A DNA stretch of 64,000 nt from Pseudomonas putida (GCA_041071465.1 CP163498.1:620001-684000); one strand, 5' to 3'; positions 27,363-35,313 are shown, counted from the stretch's first letter. Notes: generated by a model not told the origin, from the letters alone. Program-made: numbers and translations.

Positions 27363-27878
27363 ATGACACTCTCTACCCCAAAAAACCAACGTGGCTTCCT
27401 GTCCATCGACGGCGTGATGTGGATCATGCTCATTACCATCGCCTTAGGTTTCATCGCCTGGATCGGCTACAAGATGCTGGGGAGTTCCGATGCCGCTGTA
27501 GAGCAAAGCAACATCACCACCATCATCACCAACGCCAAAAAGCTGAAGGGATCTTCTGGATATGGCACATCGGGGACTAATCTCGTGCCTTCGCTGATCG
27601 CTATCGACGGAACCGGCTCAATGGGCGTTTCGGGCACCACCCTGACCAACCAGTGGAACGGCGCCGTCACGCTTGTGAGCAATGGCATGACCTTCACCCT
27701 CTCCGAGAGCAACGTCCCCAAAGCGGCTTGCATCACGCTGACCACCAAGATCGCCAAGGACAAGCAGACCACCACCGCCATCAATGGTGGCTCGGCAACC
27801 AGTGGCGAGGTCCTTCCCGCCGCCGCTACAACAAGCTGCTCCAACGAAATGAACTCGATCTCCTGGACTACTTACTGA
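27363..27878 (+). CDS. pilS: PilS, major type IVb prepilin
   Basis: A 171-residue prepilin. The short leader ends NQRG, followed by FLSIDGVMWIMLITIALGFI, the hydrophobic pilin stem. The residue at +5 after the cleavage site is Asp instead of the usual Glu. The C-terminal part is Thr/Gly/Ser-rich with paired cysteines (AACIT, TTSC) expected to form the pilin D-loop. Processing by the A24 peptidase at 8.6 kb is inferred. Confidence 0.86.
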   Translation: MTLSTPKNQRGFLSIDGVMWIMLITIALGFIAWIGYKMLGSSDAAVEQSNITTIITNAKKLKGSSGYGTSGTNLVPSLIAIDGTGSMGVSGTTLTNQWNGAVTLVSNGMTFTLSESNVPKAACITLTTKIAKDKQTTTAINGGSATSGEVLPAAATTSCSNEMNSISWTTY

Positions 27879-27889
27879 AGGCTGCCAGC

Positions 27890-28834
27890 GTGAGCTTGAT
27901 TGCAGATGCTGAGTTCGTGGACCTCTATCTTGGCCATGATTTTGCCGATGTGAAGGGGCTGGCAGGTCAGCCCCGCAAGGCCGCCGCTCCTCCGGAGTGG
28001 TTGACCGAGATCCAGGAACTGAGGGCGCGGTGTCTGCATCAGTACGAGACAACACGTGAGCCTGAATTCGCCCTCGTGTTAGAGGATCGCGTGCTCTTGC
28101 GAGTGACGTACAACCTGGACGTCTTCACTAAGCCGTTTTTTGTGCTGAATCGGTCAAGAGCAACCATCATCCCTCTCGAGGATCTTGGGTTACCGGACCA
28201 TATTTACGAGTGCCTGCTCGCCGAAGAAACCCGGGGCCTGGTGTACTTCGCTGGTGAGATGGGCACCGGCAAGACCAGCAGTGCTGCCTCGGCGGTGAAG
28301 GCCCGCCTGACATCACGCGGCGGCCTGGGCCTGACTGTAGAAGACCCGCCGGAAACGCTCCTCCAAGGCGAACATGGCTCTGGCCGCTGCATCCAGTTGC
28401 CGGTTTCCCGTATGCAAGGCGGCTATTCAGAAACGCTGATACGCGCTCTTCGAACTCGCGCTGACCTCATCCTGGTCGGTGAAGTTCGAGACACGGCCAC
28501 TGCCGCTGAAGTCATCAAAGCATCCATCAATGGCCATCTCATTTTCTCCACTGGGCACGGCGGCAGCATCGGGAGCTCCATCCAGCGCCTGGCTGTACTT
28601 GCCGAGCCCATCATGCCGAATGCCCTGGAGGTGCTCTCACAGGGGCTGACTGTGGTCATTCACCAAACCCTCCTCCGTCCAGACCACGGACAGCCGCGAC
28701 TCACACTCCAAACGCTGTCACTGACCCTGGATGACGCGCCGTCCATCCGCGAGAAGATCCGCAGCGGACATCTTCAGATGATCGAGCAAGACATCGTCAC
28801 CCAATCGAACAGGAGTCTCTGGCATGGCCAGTAA
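27890..28834 (+). CDS. pilT: PilT-type ATPase of the thin pilus
   Basis: A 314-residue secretion ATPase. GTG 27890 is the likely start (MSLIADAEFVDLYLG) because an upstream extension would run inside pilS. Walker A is GEMGTGKTSS near residue 122, the Asp box VEDPPETL, Walker B RTRADLILVGEVRDTATAAE, and the His region STGHGG. It corresponds to pilT2 of PAPI-1, the candidate retraction motor, unlike R64 pilT, which is a transglycosylase. The end overlaps pilV. Confidence 0.85.
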   Translation: MSLIADAEFVDLYLGHDFADVKGLAGQPRKAAAPPEWLTEIQELRARCLHQYETTREPEFALVLEDRVLLRVTYNLDVFTKPFFVLNRSRATIIPLEDLGLPDHIYECLLAEETRGLVYFAGEMGTGKTSSAASAVKARLTSRGGLGLTVEDPPETLLQGEHGSGRCIQLPVSRMQGGYSETLIRALRTRADLILVGEVRDTATAAEVIKASINGHLIFSTGHGGSIGSSIQRLAVLAEPIMPNALEVLSQGLTVVIHQTLLRPDHGQPRLTLQTLSLTLDDAPSIREKIRSGHLQMIEQDIVTQSNRSLWHGQ

Positions 28835-30086
28835 ACGCGGGCAGGCTGGATTTTTTACCATTGATGGCCTGTTCGGCCTGATAGTGATGAGCATCATGCT
28901 GTCTCTCGCGGGTTGGTGGATGCTCAATTACGGCAACCAGCAGGACTACCGGATCGCCGCGGAACACCAGCGGACTGTCGCTGACGCTTTTGCCAAGTAC
29001 CTCAAGGACAACTACTCCGTGGTGCTCAGCAATGCTGGCCCGACTACGCCTGTCCAGGTCACCGTAGACATGATGCAAAACACCAAATATCTGCCGGCGG
29101 GCTTCAGCTCGACCAATAGCTTCGGCCAGACCATCGTCGGCCTGGCCAGGCGCCTCAACGCTAACCAGCTCGAGGCCATTGTGGTGACCACCGGTGGCCA
29201 GGTCATCCCGGAACTCGGCATTCGGACCATCGCTGAGCATCTTGGCGGGCCGGGCGGATTCATATCGTCACTCAAGCCCGGAGTCATCCAGGGTGTGCGA
29301 GGTGGATGGGAAGTGGCGCTCAGCAACTACGGCATCAACCCTGGGCAGGGACATACCGCGAGCGCGCTCTTCTTGATGGACGGCGAGCTGGCCAACGACT
29401 ACCTCTACCGCAACGCTGTCCCAGGCCACCCTGAATACAACCGGATGAACACCGCGATCGATATGGGTGGCAACGACATCAACAATGCCCGCGCGGTCAC
29501 CGCGACGAGCGACATCACCAGTAAGGACGGCTGGTTCAGAAGCCAGAACGACACTGGGTGGGTGAACGAGAAGTGGGGGGGCGGCATCTACCAAGCTGAT
29601 GCAGACTGGGTCAGGGTTCTTAACGACAAGGGCCTGTTGACAGGCGGAAAAATCCGCGGCGGGACACTGCAGGCGGACGGACGTGTGACAGTTGGGGAGT
29701 ATCTGGATATCGAGAGCACCGCTGTTGAAGGACAGGCGTGCCCGAAGATCGGCATCCAGTCGAAAAACAACCTGGGCGCGCCCCTTACCTGCCAGTGCCT
29801 CACACCTTCTTGCCAATCCGGGGTGTGGCGTTCAGCTGGCGGTGGAAAGGTTCTTACTGGATTTATCACCCACGGCCAGCAAATCCCTCTTCCAAGCGGC
29901 AGTACCCAAGATAGCTGTACTTGGTCGGCTTCCGATGCGTCAAACCCTCACCCTGCCCCGAGACCCGATTATGCTGGCGGTAATTACGCTTACGCTGATA
30001 GCAATCGGATCGTAACCTGTGGCTTCTATGACAAAGGTGCATTCAACCCAGGCGGTGCATGTAGCTATGTGATCGCATGTAACTAG
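28824..30086 (+). CDS. pilV: PilV minor pilin/tip adhesin with shufflon C-terminus
   Basis: A 420-residue protein with a prepilin leader ending QAG, then FFTIDGLFGLIVMSIMLSLA. The constant part runs to the sfx site at 29810-29828, which encodes CQSGVW; the last 85 or so residues are the currently selected variable tip (ending ACSYVIACN). In R64 such tips recognise recipient lipopolysaccharide. The first sfx is inverted relative to five others downstream, so Rci inversion can replace the tip (see following entries). Confidence 0.9.
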   Translation: MASKRGQAGFFTIDGLFGLIVMSIMLSLAGWWMLNYGNQQDYRIAAEHQRTVADAFAKYLKDNYSVVLSNAGPTTPVQVTVDMMQNTKYLPAGFSSTNSFGQTIVGLARRLNANQLEAIVVTTGGQVIPELGIRTIAEHLGGPGGFISSLKPGVIQGVRGGWEVALSNYGINPGQGHTASALFLMDGELANDYLYRNAVPGHPEYNRMNTAIDMGGNDINNARAVTATSDITSKDGWFRSQNDTGWVNEKWGGGIYQADADWVRVLNDKGLLTGGKIRGGTLQADGRVTVGEYLDIESTAVEGQACPKIGIQSKNNLGAPLTCQCLTPSCQSGVWRSAGGGKVLTGFITHGQQIPLPSGSTQDSCTWSASDASNPHPAPRPDYAGGNYAYADSNRIVTCGFYDKGAFNPGGACSYVIACN

Positions 30087-30102
30087 ACGCCTGAAGCTGC
30101 TA

Positions 30103-30348
30103 CTAGGATCGCACGCATCGCGCGTACATACTTTGCCCTCTTGGGTATGAGCTATCAGCAGTTGATAGATACCAGAAACCATCAGCCCCTATGTAAATCT
30201 TCCCCCAATAACTATCGTAGTTATTCAAAGAAGCCATGCTGATCAGGGTGGGAAAGCAGAATCCTTCAGTGCTCGCAATCATGCGGACTGTTTGTTGGTA
30301 GCCGGCAATGTATTCGGCGGTCAGCTCAAATTTTGCTGCAGCCTGCCG
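30103..30348 (-). CDS. Silent PilV tip cassette 2
   Basis: Reading leftward from the sfx site at 30349-30367 in the PilV frame gives CQSGAW, then RQAAAKFELTAEYIAGYQQT and a tip of about 80 residues ending RCVRS with the stop at 30103-30105. It has no start codon of its own, as expected of a shufflon cassette. It would replace the present tip if site 1 recombined with site 2. Confidence 0.8.
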   Translation of the reverse strand, partial: RQAAAKFELTAEYIAGYQQTVRMIASTEGFCFPTLISMASLNNYDSYWGKIYIGADGFWYLSTADSSYPRGQSMYARCVRS

Positions 30349-30369
30349 CCACGCACCGGATTGGCAAAC

Positions 30370-30639
30370 CTATTGGACACAAAAGAATGGAACTGCTGCT
30401 CCACCTGAAGCTATATCTAAGGCTGCGTCACTGAGGCGGAAAGTGAAGGCCGCTGCCGAGCCCCATTCACTAGTCCAGTAATAGACTCCATTATTGAGCC
30501 CCATTGATCTCAAAATGTGCATTTCCGACAGGCTTGCCAAATGCCATTTCTCACCCTTGGAACCGCAAACTTGGTTGGCGGCATACCAGGTGTTTGCTGG
30601 ACTAACTTCATGTTTAAGTTTTCTATCACCACTGCCAGC
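30370..30639 (-). CDS. Silent PilV tip cassette 3
   Basis: From the sfx site at 30640-30658 the PilV frame continues AGSGDRKLKHEVSPANTWYA to a stop at 30370-30372, about 90 residues ending VPFFCVQ. It contains KGEKWHLASLSEMHILRSMG, resembling shufflon tips with an SH3/lectin-like look. It has no own start. Confidence 0.82.
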   Translation of the reverse strand, partial: AGSGDRKLKHEVSPANTWYAANQVCGSKGEKWHLASLSEMHILRSMGLNNGVYYWTSEWGSAAAFTFRLSDAALDIASGGAAVPFFCVQ

Positions 30640-30670
30640 CCACACCCCGGATTGGCAAGATGGTTATGCG

Positions 30671-30913
30671 TTACGTCGAACTGCTTGCCTGGCCTTGTAG
30701 TTTTAATAAGTTGTTCAAGTGTTGGTCTAGTGACGAAATTTGGTCGGAATCGGCCAAGCCTCGAGAAATCTGTCGCAAAGTCTCTAATGCTTTAGCAGAC
30801 TCTGCAACAGCCTCAGAGTGTTCTTTGGTCGCCAACTGCTCAAGAAGAGCATGCTGTGAGCTCAAGCTGGAAATAGTGGCCTTGATGAAAACGAGAAAAT
30901 CCAAACTATTCAT
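30671..30913 (-). CDS. Small ORF riding behind tip cassette 4
   Basis: An 80-residue acidic, helical protein (MNSLDFLVFIKATISSLSSQ, ending QGQASSST). Its ATG lies one base after the stop of tip cassette 4 on the same strand, and it ends before site 3. It has its own start codon and no sfx sequence. It would be co-transcribed with pilV only when cassette 4 is switched in. I recognise no family. Confidence 0.45.
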   Translation of the reverse strand: MNSLDFLVFIKATISSLSSQHALLEQLATKEHSEAVAESAKALETLRQISRGLADSDQISSLDQHLNNLLKLQGQASSST

Positions 30914-30914
30914 C

Positions 30915-31184
30915 TCACCACTCCCTTATCGATGAGGTTATTGGTAGGTCTTTAACCCCAACCGTGTACCCATAGAAATTGTAATGGGTAAGGACCCCTG
31001 CATTCGCCACAGCACAGCTGACGCTACTGCCACAGAACACGTATCCGAAACCACCGCATACATTGGACCGACACTTGATGGTTCCAGAAAACAGACTACC
31101 CGTTACGCTACCGGTGCCGCTGTACCCAGTATTGCCGTTAATGCCGATTTGCCATCCGCCAAGCTCGCCCGAGCCGGCGGCTGT
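30915..31184 (-). CDS. Silent PilV tip cassette 4
   Basis: From sfx site 4 (31185-31203) the PilV frame reads TAAGSGELGGWQIGINGNTG and ends SSIREW at 30915-30917. The tip is Gly/Cys-rich with four cysteines. It lacks its own start. Confidence 0.82.
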   Translation of the reverse strand, partial: TAAGSGELGGWQIGINGNTGYSGTGSVTGSLFSGTIKCRSNVCGGFGYVFCGSSVSCAVANAGVLTHYNFYGYTVGVKDLPITSSIREW

Positions 31185-31208
31185 CCACACCCCGGATTGG
31201 CAAACCTG

Positions 31209-31388
31209 TTAAGGCTTGCTGCAAGAGTAAGTTAGGCATGGATTACAGCCACCTATCTGGACACCTCCGATCAGGTTTGGAACCAGTCCCGTCGGGCAGC
31301 TATATCCACCGGTAAATCTATTCACGTACTGCCCGGTTATCCCAGTCATAAAGCCAGAACCTACACCATCTGCAGAACCGCCCGATTT
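31209..31388 (-). CDS. Silent PilV tip cassette 5
   Basis: From sfx site 5 (31389-31407) the frame reads KSGGSADGVGSGFMTGITGQ and ends CLTYSCSKP at 31209-31211. It is the shortest tip, about 60 residues, and shares the CPxGxxxNLxG pattern with cassette 6, suggesting duplication and divergence. Confidence 0.8.
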   Translation of the reverse strand, partial: KSGGSADGVGSGFMTGITGQYVNRFTGGYSCPTGLVPNLIGGVQIGGCNPCLTYSCSKP

Positions 31389-31412
31389 CCACACCCCGGA
31401 TTGGCAAGATGG

Positions 31413-31598
31413 TTACTTTTGGCAAACGTGATACCAATAGTATGGAGTTGCACCTGCGTAACTGAAACCTGTGAGGTTTGAGGAAAATCCCAACGGACAA
31501 CTACATGCACCTGTTTGGGGGTTGGCAATACCACATCCTGATTCGGTCATTGACCCAACTCCTGTATATGCTCCCCCAAACCTTGCCGACACTGCTTT
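31413..31598 (-). CDS. Silent PilV tip cassette 6
   Basis: From sfx site 6 (31599-31617) the frame reads KAVSARFGGAYTGVGSMTES and ends YYWYHVCQK at 31413-31415. It contains CSCPLGFSSNLTG, related to cassette 5. This is the outermost tip, next to rci. Confidence 0.8.
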   Translation of the reverse strand, partial: KAVSARFGGAYTGVGSMTESGCGIANPQTGACSCPLGFSSNLTGFSYAGATPYYWYHVCQK

Positions 31599-31678
31599 CC
31601 AAGCACCGGATTGGCAAAATAGGATTGCCCCAAGATGCCCAATCCACAAGGCCTGGGCAATCTCAAGACATCACCTAA

Positions 31679-32839
31679 TCACCGCAAAAAAGTGTGAGCC
31701 CCATCTGAGGGGCAATTCTGGCTCAACGGGTCGAGCATGATTATTTCGCCCTCGTTAACCTGCTCCAGATACTGATCAGGAGCTGGAATAGGCTCCTTGT
31801 CCCTTAACGACACCATCAGATGACGTAGCAGCGCATCTTCCGCCACTCGCTTTGCCAACTCTGCAGTACCCCCAGCGCCTTGTACACCATCGAAGTCGAG
31901 CACCCGCACGGTGACGCCGCTGGGTGTTTCCGAAACGACAGCAGGATACGGCACCAGGTGATTGATGATCACCTGCTGGCCACGGTGCTTGTTCCCCTCA
32001 AGCTTTTTCACCAATCGGGACGCTTTCAAGTGGGTGTACCTCTTCAACATCGCCAGGCTCTTGTGACCACTGATCGCAGCAATTTCCATAATGTCGAGTG
32101 TGCCGAGCTCGAAGAGGCGCGAGCAGGCTTCATGCCGGAGGTCGTGGAAATGAAGGTCCTTGATGTCCAGCCGTTGCAGCATGATGCGCCAGGCCGACTT
32201 CAACCCATTAGCGGTATAGCCAAACACCTTGCCCTTCGTCCGTGCCCCGAGCTGGATCAACGCATCACGAGCTTTGAGGCTCAGGGGCACATCCCTCTTC
32301 GATCCGTTCTTGGTATCGGGGAGGTGCGCAATTCGCCGCTGTAGGCTGATGTGCTCCCACTCAAGCTTCAACAGTTCCCCCTGGCGCATAGCTGTCTCGA
32401 TCGCCAGCACAACCAGGACATAGAGGTCTGGTGTGGGATGCGCATGGCAATAACGCATGATCTGGCGCTCCTCGCGGGCAGTTAGTCGCCGATCTCGGCC
32501 AGGTGCTGCTTTCGGTTTGCGTACGTTCGAGACCGGGTTCGACTCGCACACCCCCCACTCGATCCGGCCAATGTCGAACACGTTCGACAGCAGCGACATT
32601 TCCAGGCGCACCGTAGATGGTGATATGGGTAAACCCGTTTTAGGGTTGGTCTGCAAGAGACGCTCGTCGCGGAGACTAGCGATATCAGGGCTTCGAAAAT
32701 CACGCATGTTCTTGTCGGCATACTTCGACTTAAGCAGACTTGAGATACGGTAACTCTCTTGTACAAAGCCTTTCTTTAGTACGGAGACTTTCTGTCGATA
32801 AAGGGTCAGGCCTTCAGCGAGCGTCATGTCCTGGGTCAT
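31679..32839 (-). CDS. rci: Rci-type shufflon tyrosine recombinase
   Basis: A 386-residue tyrosine recombinase. The catalytic residues are visible: Arg in ETAMRQGELLKLEW, Lys in TKNGSKRDVPLS, HDLRHEACS, and SGHKSLAMLKRYTH containing the second His and the nucleophilic Tyr. An SAM-like N-terminal domain precedes them. The gene directly follows the last shufflon segment, the standard place for rci. The start overlaps the xre gene by 26 bases, so both are expressed together. MTQD at 32839 is used; a second Met lies four codons later. Confidence 0.9.
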   Translation of the reverse strand: MTQDMTLAEGLTLYRQKVSVLKKGFVQESYRISSLLKSKYADKNMRDFRSPDIASLRDERLLQTNPKTGLPISPSTVRLEMSLLSNVFDIGRIEWGVCESNPVSNVRKPKAAPGRDRRLTAREERQIMRYCHAHPTPDLYVLVVLAIETAMRQGELLKLEWEHISLQRRIAHLPDTKNGSKRDVPLSLKARDALIQLGARTKGKVFGYTANGLKSAWRIMLQRLDIKDLHFHDLRHEACSRLFELGTLDIMEIAAISGHKSLAMLKRYTHLKASRLVKKLEGNKHRGQQVIINHLVPYPAVVSETPSGVTVRVLDFDGVQGAGGTAELAKRVAEDALLRHLMVSLRDKEPIPAPDQYLEQVNEGEIIMLDPLSQNCPSDGAHTFLR

Positions 32840-33092
32840 TCAACTCTTCCAGTTTGGCCTGCAGCAGCCTGGCCAGCTGGTCGAATTGGATTTCCAATGC
32901 GCAGCAAAGGTTGAAAACGGTATCCAGGGTTGGAGATTTGTGGCCACGCTCAAGCAGACTGATGTACGACCTATCTACACCAGCTTCGAAGCTCAGCTTT
33001 TCTTGCGAGATGCCCCGAGCAGTGCGCAGCTCGGCCAGCACCATGCCGAATGCATGATTGTGCTTTTTCGAAGAGTCTGGTTGTAATTCCAA
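32814..33092 (-). CDS. XRE-family HTH repressor
   Basis: A 92-residue protein with a Cro/CI helix-turn-helix in residues 14-70 (VLAELRTARGISQEKLSFEA, VDRSYISLLERGHKSPTLDT). It is the first gene of the xre-rci operon, divergent from pilM. Paired operators in the intergenic region suggest autoregulation and control of rci and possibly pilM. Confidence 0.85.
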   Translation of the reverse strand: MELQPDSSKKHNHAFGMVLAELRTARGISQEKLSFEAGVDRSYISLLERGHKSPTLDTVFNLCCALEIQFDQLARLLQAKLEELNDPGHDAR

Positions 33093-33140
33093 AAGTCCAA
33101 CCCGAGATCACGAGATCAAAGGTCAGAATTTTCGGGTTGT

Positions 33141-33169
33141 TGACTATAATCGTCAGCGGACTATAGTCC
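33141..33169. promoter_or_regulatory. Paired operators between xre and pilM
   Basis: Two copies of GACTATARTC, 17 bp apart (33142-33151 and 33159-33168), lie inside dyads TGACTATAATCGTCA and GGACTATAGTCC. They overlap TTGACTATAAT, which resembles fused promoter elements. The likely ligand is the adjacent XRE protein. Confidence 0.55.
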
Positions 33170-33196
33170 ACAACGCTCATCCCCCAGGATTTCCTC

Positions 33197-33637
33197 ATGT
33201 ACATCTACTGGATCGCTATGACCCTGCTGATCGTGGCAGGAGGCATCTTCACTCAGGTGCAGCACACCGATGAGGCCGTGACTGAGCAGGCCACGATCGA
33301 TGCCCTCAGCCGGAGTATGTTGATCTACCGCTCGGCCGCAGCAGAGTATGCCCGGACCAACCCTGGGTTCACTGGAGCACCGACGGACTCATCCCTGAAC
33401 CTTCCAAGCTGGTACACCAAGCAAAGCGGGATCGCCACATACATCGTGAGTGGTGTGTCCTACACCTACATCGCGGGAACGGTTCCTGCCGGCCTGCCGG
33501 CTGCACTGACCGAGCGCACTGAGTCCGCCACCGTTGGTGTGAAGAGGTCTGGCCAGTTGTTCTCACCGAAGGTGGGTAACATGGCCATAGCCGTTCCAGC
33601 GCCCGTCCCAGAGGGGGCAGTCGTTGCGGTCTATTGA
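33197..33637 (+). CDS. pilM: PilM, thin-pilus protein
   Basis: A 146-residue protein, the size of R64/PAPI-1 PilM. An N-terminal membrane anchor (MYIYWIAMTLLIVAGGIFTQ) is followed by a periplasmic pilin-like domain (VTEQATIDALSRSMLIYRSA, LPSWYTKQSGIATYI). PilM closes the pil cluster in PAPI-1, as it does here after rci and xre. Its precise role in assembly is not known. Confidence 0.85.
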   Translation: MYIYWIAMTLLIVAGGIFTQVQHTDEAVTEQATIDALSRSMLIYRSAAAEYARTNPGFTGAPTDSSLNLPSWYTKQSGIATYIVSGVSYTYIAGTVPAGLPAALTERTESATVGVKRSGQLFSPKVGNMAIAVPAPVPEGAVVAVY

Positions 33638-34278
33638 CAGTTGACGCCTCGCGAAAAAGCCTACGAGCCTTGCATCCCGGCCATGGTACAACCCATAATG
33701 ACATCAGTTTTGGTTCAACCCCGCTGGCTACTGACGGTCATCAGTAGCGCCCAGGTGTTGTGGTTCGCCTCAACACCAAACCGTAAGCACGCTATAGCTC
33801 CGGGAAGGGCGTGCGGATCTGGTTGAAAGCTCTCCCTGTGTCTCCCTGCTCTCTCTAGTCGCGCAGCCGTCTAACTCGTGATGATCGAGTTCACAGGCAC
33901 ATAGAGTTTCAAGAGGTTCGGTGCTTCTTTGATCCAAGGGCCACATTGGTAATGTGGCCCCTCCTCTTCCTTCCCCTTGGGTAGCCTGATGGACTTGTCG
34001 AAGGTCCATGAGGCTACCCAATGGGTACTTCTCTCCTTTGCCGGTGGCCCGCCGGCGATAAGCCGGGCTCCTTTTGTGCGCGGATGCGTGCCTCATGTTT
34101 GCTGGCCAAAGCCACGAGAATGGCCAGGTGATGAGAGTCGAAACGATCAATGCCCAGGGATCGACGATTCCGACACAGGTGGCTCCTTCAACTTTTTTTT
34201 TCAACCACGGCTGGGTCACCTTTCAAGGGCTGATCCAGCCGGACTTCTCCCTCCATCTCTCCCCCTTTCCCCCTCCGC
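33638..34278. other. Hairpin-rich non-coding region
   Basis: No convincing gene is seen. A 10-bp perfect stem with a 3-base loop sits at 33938-33960 (GGGCCACATT arm). An 11-bp stem at 33977-33987/34011-34021 (TTGGGTAGCCT arm) encloses a second stem 33989-33994/34004-34009. A T9 tract lies at 34193-34201. An open frame 34131-34310 has no ribosome site. The region could hold an origin of transfer, a small RNA or single-strand promoters; nothing seen decides. Confidence 0.5.
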
Positions 34279-34335
34279 TTGACACAACCCTTCCCCGCTC
34301 CGATTATTAAGCCGTGATCTGCTGACGTCGTCAGC
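34279..34335 (+). promoter_or_regulatory. Promoter-operator module 1
   Basis: TTGACA (34279-34284), a 17-bp spacer and GATTAT (34302-34307) are followed by the dyad GCTGACGTCGTCAGC at 34321-34335, placed around the expected transcription start. The same TTGACA-dyad arrangement recurs 1.0 kb downstream at 35314-35371. Confidence 0.5.
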
Positions 34336-34400
34336 AACATGCCCATGCAGCTCGGATCCGTAATGCTGCAGCACGAAGTCTGTGTGATCCACCAGCCCAA

Positions 34401-34533
34401 GGTCGTTTAGCTTCTGGTAGCACGACCGGTCGACCTCCGTCGATAGAAGCTCCTTCCGCAAACCCAGCGGGGAATACATTTCCCCGTTAGGGACAGTGTT
34501 TTCTCCGCATTTTTTAACCGCAGGAGAAACACC
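34401..34533 (+). ncRNA. Structured 5' leader, copy 1
   Basis: Stem 1 GGTCGT/ACGACC (34401-34406/34422-34427) encloses GCT/AGC. Stem 2 is TCGAC/GTCGA with loop CTCC (34430-34443). Stem 3 is GGGGAA/TTCCCC (34469-34485). Stem 4 pairs GTGTTTTCTCC (34496-34506) with the Shine-Dalgarno and start region GGAGAAACAC (34523-34532). The same order with different paired bases occurs before 35584 and, in part, 37758. Confidence 0.6.
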
Positions 34534-34884
34534 ATGACCGCAATGTCCGCACCCTCCATCGGCTTCCGTTTTGGCTACGCGCTCGGCACCCTCACCCGTG
34601 AGTTCCTGCGCGCCATGAAACGTCCAGCCCCAGTAGTCCCAGCACATGTTCGGCCTGTTGTACAACTCGCGAACATAGCACCCACCCGCAGCGACTGGGA
34701 TGAGCTTTGCCGCATTCCAACCCTCGCACGCCGCGGTGTTGATCTGAACCAGTGGTTCGAAAACAACACCAAAGCGGTACCACCGACCAAGCGCCGTACC
34801 CGTCAGCGCAAGCCGAGCAAACCCAAAGCATCAGAGCTGCGTATGGGCCCGCTGAACGACCTCATAGCTCCAGTTGCGATCTAA
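34534..34884 (+). CDS. Hypothetical basic protein
   Basis: A 116-residue protein with a strongly basic C-terminal half (PTKRRTRQRKPSKPKASE). The N-terminus has FGYALGTLTREFLRAM. It is the first gene of the leader-controlled train and its ATG lies directly behind a hairpin holding GGAG. No family recognised; nucleic-acid binding is possible from charge alone. Confidence 0.6.
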   Translation: MTAMSAPSIGFRFGYALGTLTREFLRAMKRPAPVVPAHVRPVVQLANIAPTRSDWDELCRIPTLARRGVDLNQWFENNTKAVPPTKRRTRQRKPSKPKASELRMGPLNDLIAPVAI

Positions 34885-34955
34885 CTCCCTCCAACCTCAC
34901 CCAGTGCCAGGCACCCCACCTGGCAAGGTGAGGGCCTGGCGATCAAAGGAACGCC

Positions 34956-35132
34956 ATGGTTTCAAAAAAACGTGCCGCTGTGGCAGACGACCTTCGCAAG
35001 ATCGGAACGACGGCCGTTGCCGCCGCCCTCGTAGGTATCTTCCTCAGCACTAGCCGTCTCCTGACCGCTTTCGCCCTCGTGGTAGGTGTTGTAATCTGGA
35101 TCACAGGCATTTACCTCACCCCGGAGGAATGA
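34956..35132 (+). CDS. Small membrane protein
   Basis: A 58-residue protein with a basic N-terminus (MVSKKRAAVADDLRKIG) and two hydrophobic segments (TTAVAAALVGIFLS, AFALVVGVVIWITGIYL). It is preceded by a hairpin TGCCAGG/CCTGGCA at 34905-34925 and AAAGGA before the ATG. No family recognised. Confidence 0.55.
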   Translation: MVSKKRAAVADDLRKIGTTAVAAALVGIFLSTSRLLTAFALVVGVVIWITGIYLTPEE

Positions 35133-35133
35133 C

Positions 35134-35259
35134 ATGAGCCAAACCACATTCGGCATCCTCATGTTCACCGCCCTGCTCGTCATCTGCGTCGGCATGGCAG
35201 TTTGGGCCGATTGGCCTAATATCAAACGCCGGTGCCAGAAGATTCTTCGAGCACATTGA
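35134..35259 (+). CDS. Small single-pass membrane protein
   Basis: A 41-residue protein beginning one base after the preceding stop, with GGAGGAA as ribosome site. One transmembrane helix (FGILMFTALLVICVGMAVWA) is followed by a basic tail (KRRCQKILRAH). Unknown function. Confidence 0.5.
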   Translation: MSQTTFGILMFTALLVICVGMAVWADWPNIKRRCQKILRAH

Positions 35260-35280
35260 TCATCGATTTTCCCTACTTAA

Positions 35281-35303
35281 CCCTCCACCTGGAGGGTTTT
35301 TTT
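35281..35303 (+). terminator. Rho-independent terminator
   Basis: The hairpin CCCTCCACCTGGAGGG (35281-35296) is followed by seven T. It ends the transcription unit of the three small genes upstream and separates it from the next promoter at 35314. Confidence 0.8.
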
Positions 35304-35313
35304 CTTTCAGGGC

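Larger units (their letters stand above)
29810..31617. repeat. Shufflon: six sfx recombination sites
   Basis: A 19-bp site resembling the R64 sfx consensus occurs once in forward orientation, TTGCCAATCCGGGGTGTGG (29810-29828), and five times inverted: 30349-30367, 30640-30658, 31185-31203, 31389-31407 and 31599-31617. Sites 3-5 are exact matches of the first; sites 2 and 6 differ in the T-rich side. Recombination between site 1 and any other inverts the intervening block and fuses a different minus-strand tip to PilV. Confidence 0.93.

Noticed and set aside
34131..34310. 59-codon plus-strand frame with a FFF run
   Set aside because: No ribosome site, runs across a T9 tract and into the promoter at 34279.
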